Part shown: piece by piece, positions 16,890 to 24,082 of the stretch
Layout: the number at the start of each line of letters is the position of its first letter
Numbering within the stretch: position 1 is the stretch's first letter
Assembly: GCA_015665415.1 (NCBI GenBank)
Contig: JADFAE010000022.1
Location: 1 to 64,000, forward strand
Direction of reading: 5' to 3'
Origin: Roseobacter sp.
GTDB taxonomy: Bacteria > Pseudomonadota > Alphaproteobacteria > Rhodobacterales > Rhodobacteraceae
Length of the DNA stretch: 64,000 nt
Translations under genes and position numbers: made by a program
The notes under the pieces: generated by a model
Told to the model about the DNA's origin: nothing
Database searches by the model: none
Seen by the model: only the letters and a program-made list of their open reading frames with translations

Positions 16890-17669
16890 TCACGCGATAT
16901 CATTCTGGGGATAGTCGCGCGGAGGGCTGCCGCCGATCCGGTGGGTGAGGGCGGCCCCGGCGCGACGCAGGGCGGATTTGATGATGTCTTGCTGGGCCGG
17001 GCCCATGCGCGAGGCCGGGGCGGCAACCGCAAGCGCGCCAAGCGCTTTGTGGTCTGCGCCAAAGACTGGCACCGCATGGGAATGAACTTCGAGCTCGTAG
17101 CTGCCAAGTGTCGCCGATAGCCCGGTTTCGCGGATTTGAGCCAGCTTGGCGCGGATCACTTCGGGATCAACCGTCGTCATGCTGGTATGCGCTTTCAGCG
17201 GGCGTGCGAGCACGGTCTCGACAAATTCCGGATCGGCATAGGCGAGGATGGCGAGGCCCGAACTGGTGGCATGATAGGTAACGGTCTGGGCGTCTTCCAT
17301 GGTGACCTTGGTGGCGTGACGCGGCGAGTAGGCGTGGCTCAGGGTCTGCACCCAGCTGTCATGCCCAAGCGAAACATGGGTGGTCTCGCCGGTTTCCTCG
17401 CTCAGCTCGCGCAAGATGCGACGTGACACCGAGAGAATCGGGGTGGAGGCTTCCCGCAGCGCGGCGAGGTGTAAAACCTGCGGTCCCAGGCGATAGGCAC
17501 GGTCGTTTTCCCCCTGTTCGACAAAGCCCGAATCCTGCAGCTCTCCCATAAGGCGATAGACGGTCGCCTTGTTCATCCCGGATAGGCGGGTGAGGTCGCT
17601 GAGGCCGACTTCGGTGCGATCCGGCGCGAAAAAGCTTAACAATGAAAGGGCTTTACTGACAGTTCCCAT
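16890..17669 (-). CDS. IclR family transcriptional regulator
   Basis: A 259-residue regulator. The N-terminal winged helix (VSKALSLLSFFAPDRTEVGL, SGMNKATVYRLMGELQDSGFV, about residues 4-65) is followed by the GAF-like IclR effector domain. The start MGTVSKAL at 17669 was chosen because IclR proteins usually begin a few residues before the first helix; AGGAG lies about 14 bases upstream. It is divergent from the TctCBA-aldehyde dehydrogenase operon and lies 61 bases upstream of the aminotransferase on the same strand. It probably controls both, through inverted repeats in the 17670-17842 gap. Confidence 0.85.
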   Translation of the reverse strand: MGTVSKALSLLSFFAPDRTEVGLSDLTRLSGMNKATVYRLMGELQDSGFVEQGENDRAYRLGPQVLHLAALREASTPILSVSRRILRELSEETGETTHVSLGHDSWVQTLSHAYSPRHATKVTMEDAQTVTYHATSSGLAILAYADPEFVETVLARPLKAHTSMTTVDPEVIRAKLAQIRETGLSATLGSYELEVHSHAVPVFGADHKALGALAVAAPASRMGPAQQDIIKSALRRAGAALTHRIGGSPPRDYPQNDIA

Positions 17670-17744
17670 GCGCCGGTCCGGGCTCCTCTTAGGACAAGGT
17701 GAGCGGGTGGTTTTGGAAAAACAGACACCCAGAATGTTATTTTG

Positions 17745-17805
17745 TTGACAGATAAGCAGGTGGCCTGTCAATCTAAATTCAAACCATCGGTTCAAATAAT
17801 GAACC
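17745..17805. promoter_or_regulatory. Candidate IclR operator region with two inverted repeats
   Basis: Between the IclR and TctC starts there are two inverted repeats. TTGACAG (17745-17751) pairs with CTGTCAA (17765-17771) across 13 bases. GGTTCA (17789-17794) pairs with TGAACC (17800-17805) across AATAA. The second has the size expected of an IclR box. The first also offers a TTGACA -35-like hexamer on both strands, as expected for divergent promoters, though no good -10 was found. Confidence 0.5.
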
Positions 17806-17842
17806 ATCAAGCTGAAACAACAGCACCAACTGGGAGACTGAA

Positions 17843-18787
17843 ATGAAACTTACCCATCTCGTAAAAGGTGCCGCAGCTGCGGCGGCTCTGGGCCTAAGCG
17901 CTGTGGCGGCGCAGGCTGAATACCCGGAAAAACCCGTTAACTTTATCGTGCCCTGGCCTCCCGGCGATCTCGAAGACGTACTGACCCGGATGATCGCCGA
18001 TGATTTTCAGGCCAAATATGGCGTTGCGGCTGCGGTGGTGAACAAGCCCGGCGGCGGCGGTGGTCCTTTCCCGGGTGCCATCGAAGTGGCCAATGCTCCG
18101 GCAGATGGTTACACAGTTGGATCCTTTGTGATCGGGGTGCCGGTGATGGGCCACCAGATCGACATCCCGCCACTGACTCCGGCGAAATTTGATCCGCTGG
18201 GTATTTTCTTGACCTATCCCTTTGTCATCGCGACCTCCGGTGATGCCCCCTATTCCAGCATGGAAGAGCTGGCGGCTTATGCTCAGGAAAACGATGTTGC
18301 GTTGGGCCATTTCGGCGATGTGCTGACGCCAACCCAGGTGACCAAGGCCTTTGCCAAGAACGCAGGCTTTACGTGGGGATCCGATGCGGCCTTTGACGCG
18401 CTGGACTGTAACACACTGGCCTCGGGCGATGCGGATGTGATCAACACCACGCTGCAGCTGATCCTGCCTTGCCTGGATGATGTCAAGGTTCTGGTCTCGA
18501 TCACCGACCAGCGGATCCCGCTAGTGCCCGACGCGCCTGCCATTGGTGAGCTGGACGCAAGCCTGGACATTGCGCTTTGGAACGGGCTTTTTGTCAGCAA
18601 GGACACGCCGCAGGATGTGCGTGACAAGATCATCGAAGTCGCCCAGGAAACCGTGTTCAGCGAACGTGCCCAGGCCGTGGCTGATGAAACCGGTGCCCTG
18701 GTCTACTGGCAGACCGCTGACGAAAGCGCCGCCCGTGTGGCCAATGATATTGCCACCATGGCAAAGATCAGCACGATCCTGGAATAG
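17843..18787 (+). CDS. tctC: Tripartite tricarboxylate transporter substrate-binding protein (TctC/Bug family)
   Basis: A 314-residue periplasmic receptor. The Sec signal peptide spans residues 1-25 (basic start, alanine-rich core, cleavage after AAQA before EYPEKPVNFIVPW). The Bug/TctC core follows with VVNKPGGGGGPFPGAIEVA and a C-terminal VWPMI-type helix region. It captures a carboxylated substrate for the TctBA permease encoded downstream. A perfect stem with T6 tail follows the gene, so the receptor can be made in excess over the membrane subunits. Substrate is not predictable. The linked aldehyde dehydrogenase and aminotransferase suggest an organic or amino acid. Confidence 0.88.
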   Translation: MKLTHLVKGAAAAAALGLSAVAAQAEYPEKPVNFIVPWPPGDLEDVLTRMIADDFQAKYGVAAAVVNKPGGGGGPFPGAIEVANAPADGYTVGSFVIGVPVMGHQIDIPPLTPAKFDPLGIFLTYPFVIATSGDAPYSSMEELAAYAQENDVALGHFGDVLTPTQVTKAFAKNAGFTWGSDAAFDALDCNTLASGDADVINTTLQLILPCLDDVKVLVSITDQRIPLVPDAPAIGELDASLDIALWNGLFVSKDTPQDVRDKIIEVAQETVFSERAQAVADETGALVYWQTADESAARVANDIATMAKISTILE

Positions 18788-18802
18788 GATTTCTCCCCGA
18801 CT

Positions 18803-18833
18803 GGCCGGAGCCTCTTTTGCTCCGGCCTTTTTT
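18803..18833 (+). terminator. Intrinsic terminator/attenuator between tctC and tctB
   Basis: GGCCGGAGC (18803-18811), a seven-base loop, GCTCCGGCC (18819-18827) and TTTTTT form a textbook rho-independent terminator 15 bases after the tctC stop. Since tctB and tctA follow on the same strand with no other clear promoter, it probably lets only part of the transcription through. Confidence 0.85.
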
Positions 18834-18868
18834 GACAACCGTTCCATCGCGCGAAAAGATCCCTCCTC

Positions 18869-19399
18869 ATGACAACTGAACGTGAAAGCCGCTTTGTCGG
18901 ACCTCGGCGCGGACAGCTGATTTTTGCCCTGGTGTTTCTCACCTTGTCGGTGCTGCTATTGGCGCTGATCGGTGAACAAACGACCTGGGTGAAAAAGACC
19001 AAGCTGTTTGCTCAACCCCGGTTCTGGCCGGCGATCAGCCTTGGCGGCATGGTGCTTTTGGGCGGGCTGCATCTTTATCGCCTGCCTTGGCGGCGGGTGT
19101 CGCGTTATGATCTCAAAGAAGCCCGCCATTGGGGGCAGAGCCTGGAATACGGGCTCTGGTTCATGGCCTATGTCTTTCTGGTGCCGCTCGTTGGCTATTT
19201 GCCGGTGACCCTTGTCTTTGTGCCCTTGCTGGCACGGCGCATGGGGTATCGCAGCCGCTTGATGCTGTGGGTCAGCCTTGGCTTTGCGCTGAGCGTGGTG
19301 GTGCTTTTTAAGGGCTTGTTGTCGGTGAAGATCCCCGGCGCTCTGCTCTATGAGTATCTGCCGGGCACCCTGCGCAGCTTCTTTATTCTTTATCTCTAG
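18869..19399 (+). CDS. tctB: Tripartite tricarboxylate transporter small membrane subunit (TctB family)
   Basis: A 176-residue membrane protein with about four hydrophobic segments (LIFALVFLTLSVLLLALIG, FWPAISLGGMVLLGGLHL, WFMAYVFLVPLVGYLPVTLV, LWVSLGFALSVVVLFKGL), typical of TctB, the poorly conserved small subunit. It begins 81 bases after tctC, past the internal terminator, and is followed 14 bases later by the large subunit TctA. TctB is required for uptake but its exact role is not understood. Confidence 0.82.
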   Translation: MTTERESRFVGPRRGQLIFALVFLTLSVLLLALIGEQTTWVKKTKLFAQPRFWPAISLGGMVLLGGLHLYRLPWRRVSRYDLKEARHWGQSLEYGLWFMAYVFLVPLVGYLPVTLVFVPLLARRMGYRSRLMLWVSLGFALSVVVLFKGLLSVKIPGALLYEYLPGTLRSFFILYL

Positions 19400-19413
19400 G
19401 CCCGGGGTTTCCG

Positions 19414-21033
19414 ATGGATATGATCTTTTCCGCACTTGAAATCCTGATGCGCTGGGACGTGGCGCTGGCCCTGCTGGCGGGCTCTGTCGGCGGCGTTCTG
19501 ATTGGCGCAATCCCCGGTGTCGGGCCTGCGGTGGCCATTGCCATTCTGTTGCCTGCGACCTTTTCCATGGACCCGATCGTGGGGCTTACCGTGCTATTGG
19601 GCATCTATGGTTCCTCCATGTATGGCGGTGCCATCCCGGCGATCCTGATCAATACACCGGGCACCGCGGTGAATGCGCTGACTACCTATGATGGCTATCC
19701 GATGACCGCGCGCGGAGAGCCGCGCCGGGCCCTCAGCCTGGCCTATTCCGCCAGTTTCTTTGGCGGTGTCTTTTCGGTTATCTGTCTGATCCTGTTTGCG
19801 CCCGTTCTGGCCAAGGTGGCGCCGATGTTCGGCAGTCGCGAGATCTTTTTGGCCGCCCTTTTGGGCCTCATTCTGGTGGTGGTGGCGCACCGGGGCCAGG
19901 CCTTGATGGCGGGGGCGCTGGCCTGTTTCGGCATCTTCCTCAACTCCATCGGCATGGAGCCGGTCAAATACACCCAACGCTATACATTCGAGCAGGATTT
20001 TCTGGGCGGGGGCGTCAATCTCATCGTGGTGGTTCTTGGGCTCTTTGCGCTGAGCCAGGCCTTTGTGCTGCTGTTGGATGAAGATGAGAAAGTCCATCTG
20101 ACCAAGCTGCGCGGCGGTATGTTCCAGGGGCTGCGAGAACTGGCCCGCCATCCGCGTGTGACCGCAGTCTCTGCCAGCTTTGGTGTTCTGATGGGCATGG
20201 TTCCTGGTGTGGGGGAGTTCACCGCCCAGTTCATGTCCTATACCTACGCGCAGAAGAGTTCGAAACGACCGCAGGATTTTGGCAATGGCTCCTCGGAGGG
20301 GCTGATTGCGGCCGAGACGGCCAATAATGCCGTGCCCGCCGCCGCCATGGTGCCACTCTTGGCGCTGGGCATTCCGGGCGAGGCGCTGACGGCGATGATG
20401 CTCAGCGTGTTTTATGTGCACAACGTGGTGCCGGGACCGGCGCTGTTCCAGAACGACATGGATTTTGTCGTCGCCCTTTATCTGGCACTGCTGATCCTCA
20501 ATGTGCTGGTGCTGATCTTCCTGCTTTTTGCCACCCGCCATCTGATCCAGGTGGTACGAATCCCCAATCGCTTTCTGGGCGTTTGCATCCTCACCCTCAG
20601 CTTTGTCGGGGTCTATAGTCTGCGCAATTCCGCCACCGACTGCATCATGGCTGCCGGATTTGGCATCCTTGGTTTCATCCTCAAACGGCTGTCTTTGCCG
20701 GCGGTGCCGATCATACTCGGCATGGTTCTGGGTGGCATCATGGAGGTCAAGCTGCGGGCGGGCATGGCGCGGGTCAAAGAGCCCTGGGACATGATCAACC
20801 GTCCAATCGCATTCATCATCTTTACCATCATCATCTTGGTTCTTGCCTCTCATTTCCTTCGGGTTTGGAAAGAGCGCAAAGAGCTGAAGGAGGCCGAATG
20901 GCAGACCAAAACCGCATCAACCAGCTTCGGCAGACTGCTGTCGCGCCGCAAAAACTCTTTCTTGAAGGATCGTGGCAAGGAGGTTCGGGCACGCCACTCG
21001 AAGTTACTTCGCCGATTGAAGGATCTGTTCTAA
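19414..21033 (+). CDS. tctA: Tripartite tricarboxylate transporter permease (TctA family), with C-terminal overlap
   Basis: A 539-residue permease with some ten to twelve membrane helices. It carries the conserved TctA motifs GAIPGVGPAVAIAILLPATF and GGAIPAILINTPGTA near the N-terminus, and the repeat-related MGMVPGVGEFTAQF and AAMVPLLALGIPGEALTAMM in the second half. It uses an ion gradient to import the substrate delivered by TctC. The last membrane helix ends around residue 485, and the final 45 residues (from 20898) are strongly basic and lie out of frame over the start of the aldehyde dehydrogenase gene. This 136-base overlap is much longer than usual and suggests loss of an earlier stop codon. 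Confidence 0.85.
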   Translation: MDMIFSALEILMRWDVALALLAGSVGGVLIGAIPGVGPAVAIAILLPATFSMDPIVGLTVLLGIYGSSMYGGAIPAILINTPGTAVNALTTYDGYPMTARGEPRRALSLAYSASFFGGVFSVICLILFAPVLAKVAPMFGSREIFLAALLGLILVVVAHRGQALMAGALACFGIFLNSIGMEPVKYTQRYTFEQDFLGGGVNLIVVVLGLFALSQAFVLLLDEDEKVHLTKLRGGMFQGLRELARHPRVTAVSASFGVLMGMVPGVGEFTAQFMSYTYAQKSSKRPQDFGNGSSEGLIAAETANNAVPAAAMVPLLALGIPGEALTAMMLSVFYVHNVVPGPALFQNDMDFVVALYLALLILNVLVLIFLLFATRHLIQVVRIPNRFLGVCILTLSFVGVYSLRNSATDCIMAAGFGILGFILKRLSLPAVPIILGMVLGGIMEVKLRAGMARVKEPWDMINRPIAFIIFTIIILVLASHFLRVWKERKELKEAEWQTKTASTSFGRLLSRRKNSFLKDRGKEVRARHSKLLRRLKDLF

Positions 21034-22382
21034 CCACGCTTGAGGGCGCTTCTGCTGCCGATGTTGAACGCGCTGTCGCCTCGGCGCGGCGGGCCTTTGA
21101 GGATGGCCGCTGGGCGGGGCAGTCCCCCGCCGCACGCAAAAAGCTGTTGCATCGGATTGCCGATCGGATCGAGGCCGAAGCCGTCGAACTGGCCGTGCTG
21201 GGCGTGCGCGACAATGGCACCGAATTCAATATGGCGCTGAAGGCGGAGCCGGGATCGGCTGCGGGCACGTTTCGTTACTACGGCGAAGCGCTGGACAAAG
21301 TGGCGGGCGAGGTTGCGCCGACAGCCCCGGATGTTCTGGGGCTGGTGCACCGGATGCCGGTGGGCGTGGTTGGCGCAATCGTGCCCTGGAACTTCCCGCT
21401 GATGATTGGCGCCTGGAAACTGGCGCCTGCATTGGCCATGGGCAATTCGGTGGTGTTGAAGCCAGCTGAAACCGCCTCTCTGTCCTTGCTGCGGCTGGCA
21501 GAAATCTGCGCCGAATGTGGCCTGCCCGATGGGGTGCTGAACGTGGTTACGGGCAGTGGTATGGAAACCGGCGCGGCGCTGGCCAATTCCATGGGGGTGG
21601 ATGTGCTGACCTTCACCGGCTCTGGCATGACCGGGCGCAAGCTGCTAGAGGCCTCGGCGCGGTCCAACCTCAAGCGCTGTTATCTGGAGCTGGGCGGCAA
21701 ATCCCCCAATATCGTCTTTGGTGATGCGCCGGATCTACAAAAGGCGGCCAAGATCTCGGCCATGGGCATTTTCCGCAATTCTGGCCAGGTCTGCGTCGCG
21801 GGCTCACGGCTGCTGGTGGAGGCCTCGGTGCATGACGAATTTGTCGAGATGCTTAAGGCAGAAGCAGAAGCGCTGCGGGTCGGGGATCCGCTGGACCTGG
21901 GCAGCCAGGTCGGGGCGGTGAATTCCGAGGATCAGCTGCGGCGCAACCTCTCCTTCATGGATATGGCGCGGGCCGAAGGCGGCCAGGTGGTGACCGGTGG
22001 TGCGCGCATCCTTGAGGACACGGGCGGGAGCTATATGGCACCTACCATTGTTACCAATGTGGCGCAGGATCATGCGCTGTTCCAGCGTGAGGTCTTTGGC
22101 CCGGTTCTGGCGGTGAGTAAATTCGAGGGCGAGGCAGAGGCGCTGGGGCTGGCCAATGCCACTGACTTTGGTCTGGCTGCCGGAGTCTGGACGGCGGACC
22201 TGTCGCGGGCCCATCGCATGGTAGCAGGCATACACGCGGGTGTGGTGCATGTGAACACCTATGGTGGCGCGGACAATACCGTGCCTTTGGGCGGGGTTGG
22301 CCAATCCGGCAATGGTCATGACAAATCGATGCATGCGCTGGACAAATATGTCGACCTGAAAACGGCCTGGATCCAGCTGTGA
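20898..22382 (+). CDS. NAD(P)-dependent aldehyde dehydrogenase
   Basis: A 494-residue ALDH-superfamily enzyme. It has VVGAIVPWNFPLMIGAWKLA for cofactor binding, the general-base Glu264 in YLELGGKSPNIVF and the nucleophile Cys299 in NSGQVCVAGSRL. The start at ATG 20898 has an excellent AAGGAGG site 4 bases upstream. The frame is open further upstream but that part lies in the TctA C-terminus. It probably oxidises the aldehyde made from the imported substrate, perhaps after transamination by the class III aminotransferase encoded across the IclR gene. The specific aldehyde is unknown (betaine-aldehyde-like or gamma-aminobutyraldehyde-like members share this architecture). Confidence 0.88.
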   Translation: MADQNRINQLRQTAVAPQKLFLEGSWQGGSGTPLEVTSPIEGSVLTTLEGASAADVERAVASARRAFEDGRWAGQSPAARKKLLHRIADRIEAEAVELAVLGVRDNGTEFNMALKAEPGSAAGTFRYYGEALDKVAGEVAPTAPDVLGLVHRMPVGVVGAIVPWNFPLMIGAWKLAPALAMGNSVVLKPAETASLSLLRLAEICAECGLPDGVLNVVTGSGMETGAALANSMGVDVLTFTGSGMTGRKLLEASARSNLKRCYLELGGKSPNIVFGDAPDLQKAAKISAMGIFRNSGQVCVAGSRLLVEASVHDEFVEMLKAEAEALRVGDPLDLGSQVGAVNSEDQLRRNLSFMDMARAEGGQVVTGGARILEDTGGSYMAPTIVTNVAQDHALFQREVFGPVLAVSKFEGEAEALGLANATDFGLAAGVWTADLSRAHRMVAGIHAGVVHVNTYGGADNTVPLGGVGQSGNGHDKSMHALDKYVDLKTAWIQL

Positions 22383-22396
22383 CGTCGGATAGAGAA

Positions 22397-22454
22397 ACAG
22401 GTTTTGCGTGCAAAACCTGTGGCCTCCGGCGGAGGTATTTTGACCAAAATGAAG
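22397..22454 (+). repeat. Perfect hairpin followed by 33-base dispersed repeat, copy 2
   Basis: ACAGGTTTTG/CAAAACCTGT (22397-22406 and 22411-22420, loop CGTG) is a perfect ten-base stem. It is followed immediately by GCCTCCGGCGGAGGTATTTT... (22422-22454), the second copy of the 33-base repeat. The pair sits between the aldehyde dehydrogenase and UPF0261 genes and might trim or stabilise the operon mRNA. Confidence 0.6.
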
Positions 22455-22484
22455 GAGAGGCGCCCTGGGCGTCGGGAGAGTGAC

Positions 22485-23723
22485 ATGACGGCTGCAAAGA
22501 CAATCCTGGTTGCGGGAACCTATGACACCAAGGATGACGAGTTGCATTATCTGGCCGAGGTGATCCATGGCCAGGGCGGCAAGGTATTGTCGATGGATGT
22601 GAGCGTGCTGGGGGATCCCAGCCGCCCGACGGATGTCAGCAAACATCAGGTGGCCGAGGCTGGTGGCAGCTCGATTGAAGCGGCGATTGCCAGTGGTGAT
22701 GAAAACACCGCGATGCAGATCATGGGCACCGGGGCGGCGGCCAAGGCGCTGGAGCTGTATCGCGCCGGGCGCATCGATGGCGTGATTGTCCTGGGCGGCA
22801 CCATGGGCACCGATCTGGCGCTGGACCTTTGTGCCGCGCTGCCGGTTGGAGCGCCCAAATATGTGGTCTCTACCGTGGCCTTTTCGCCCTTGATGCCGCC
22901 GGAGCGGATTCCGGCGGATGTGCAGATGATCCTTTGGGCGGGCGGACTATTTGGGCTCAACTCGATCTGCAAGGCCTCCCTTAGCCAGGCTGCTGGTGCG
23001 GTGCTGGGCGCGGCGCGGGCGGTCGAGGCTCCGCGGCGGCAGCGGCCCTTAATCGGCATGACCTCCTTTGGCAAGACGGTGCTGCGTTACATGGTGACGC
23101 TGAAACCGGCGCTGGAGGCGCGGGGATTTGAGGTGGCGGTGTTTCATGCCACCGGCATGGGGGGGCGCGCTTTTGAAAGTCTTGCGGGGGAGGGGGCCTT
23201 TGCCGCGGTGATGGATTTTGCCCCGCAGGAGGTCTCCAACCATCTGTTTGGCGGGCTGTCGGCGGGCGCGGATCGGATGACCAATGCCGGAGGCAGTGGA
23301 ACCCCACAGCTGGTGGCGCCAGGGTGCTATGATCTGGTGGATTTTATCGGATGGCAGGCGGTGCCGCCGCAGTTGTCCGGCCGACCCACCCATGCCCATA
23401 ATCGGCTGTTATCCTCAGCTGTTCTGGAGGCAGAGGAGCGGCGCAGCGTTGCCCGGGCGATCTGTGGTAAGCTGGAACAGGCAGAGGCTCCGGTGACCTT
23501 GTTGCTGCCCAATCAGGGGTGCAACGAATGGGATCGCCCCGGTGGGGACTTGCACGATAGTGCGGGGCTGGCAGCCTTCTGCGATGAAATGCGAAGCAGC
23601 AGCCCGGCCAATGCTGATCTGGTAGAGCTTGACTGCCACATCAATGATGCGGAATTTTGTGAGAAGGTGTTGGAGATCTTTGATGGTTGGGTGGCCTCTG
23701 GCGTGGTGCAAGCCCACCTGTAA
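22485..23723 (+). CDS. UPF0261 / Tm-1-like ATP-binding domain protein
   Basis: A 412-residue protein of the UPF0261 family, whose N-terminal half resembles the plant Tm-1 resistance protein's ATP-binding domain (ILVAGTYDTKDDELHYLAEVI; then VIVLGGTMGTDLALDLCAALP). The C-terminal half has the conserved GCYDLVDF and NQGCNEWDRPGGDLHD patterns. No enzymatic activity is firmly established for bacterial members. The ATG at 22485 was used because the frame upstream crosses the repeat. It is the last gene before a strong terminator, so it is probably co-transcribed with the Tct transporter and aldehyde dehydrogenase. A role in catabolism of the imported compound is inferred only. Confidence 0.78.
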   Translation: MTAAKTILVAGTYDTKDDELHYLAEVIHGQGGKVLSMDVSVLGDPSRPTDVSKHQVAEAGGSSIEAAIASGDENTAMQIMGTGAAAKALELYRAGRIDGVIVLGGTMGTDLALDLCAALPVGAPKYVVSTVAFSPLMPPERIPADVQMILWAGGLFGLNSICKASLSQAAGAVLGAARAVEAPRRQRPLIGMTSFGKTVLRYMVTLKPALEARGFEVAVFHATGMGGRAFESLAGEGAFAAVMDFAPQEVSNHLFGGLSAGADRMTNAGGSGTPQLVAPGCYDLVDFIGWQAVPPQLSGRPTHAHNRLLSSAVLEAEERRSVARAICGKLEQAEAPVTLLLPNQGCNEWDRPGGDLHDSAGLAAFCDEMRSSSPANADLVELDCHINDAEFCEKVLEIFDGWVASGVVQAHL

Positions 23724-23747
23724 TTCTGTTCTTTAGAATTGGTCATA

Positions 23748-23775
23748 GGGCATCTGCGCAGCAGGTGCCCTTTTT
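23748..23775 (+). terminator. Intrinsic terminator after the Tct/ALDH/UPF0261 operon
   Basis: GGGCATCTGC, loop GCA, GCAGGTGCCC and TTTTT form a ten-base stem (one U-G wobble) with a T-tract 24 bases after the UPF0261 stop. It marks the 3' end of the tctC operon. Confidence 0.85.
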
Positions 23776-24082
23776 GCATTCTGGGGGGATCCATCTGCGC
23801 AGTGCAGCATTTTCTCGCTGCCTGCGCAAGATTATTGCTTGATCAGCTGGGGTGTCTTGCCTAGTTTGACGTCAGGACTAGAATGAAATTCCGCATGTCA
23901 GAATTTTACCGATGTTCTGGCGAGGTCCATAGCTGGCCGTGGTGGCCAACTGAATGACGCGAGGTTCTGCACCTGCGTATTGCTCTGGGGCTTGGCCTGA
24001 GGGGGCGGCCTGTGGTGAGATCAAGACAACGAAAGGGCCGGCCAGGTTGGTTGAGGTGCCCGACGCGAGAGAGGATAATTAC
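23776..24082. other. Non-coding leader before beta-oxidation operon
   Basis: About 300 bases between a terminator and the bifunctional beta-oxidation gene. The frame from 23954 is open into that gene but its residues look non-coding, and a GAGAGG ribosome site supports the later ATG at 24083. The promoter of the seven-gene operon must lie here. No convincing -35/-10 pair or palindromic operator was recognised. Confidence 0.5.
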
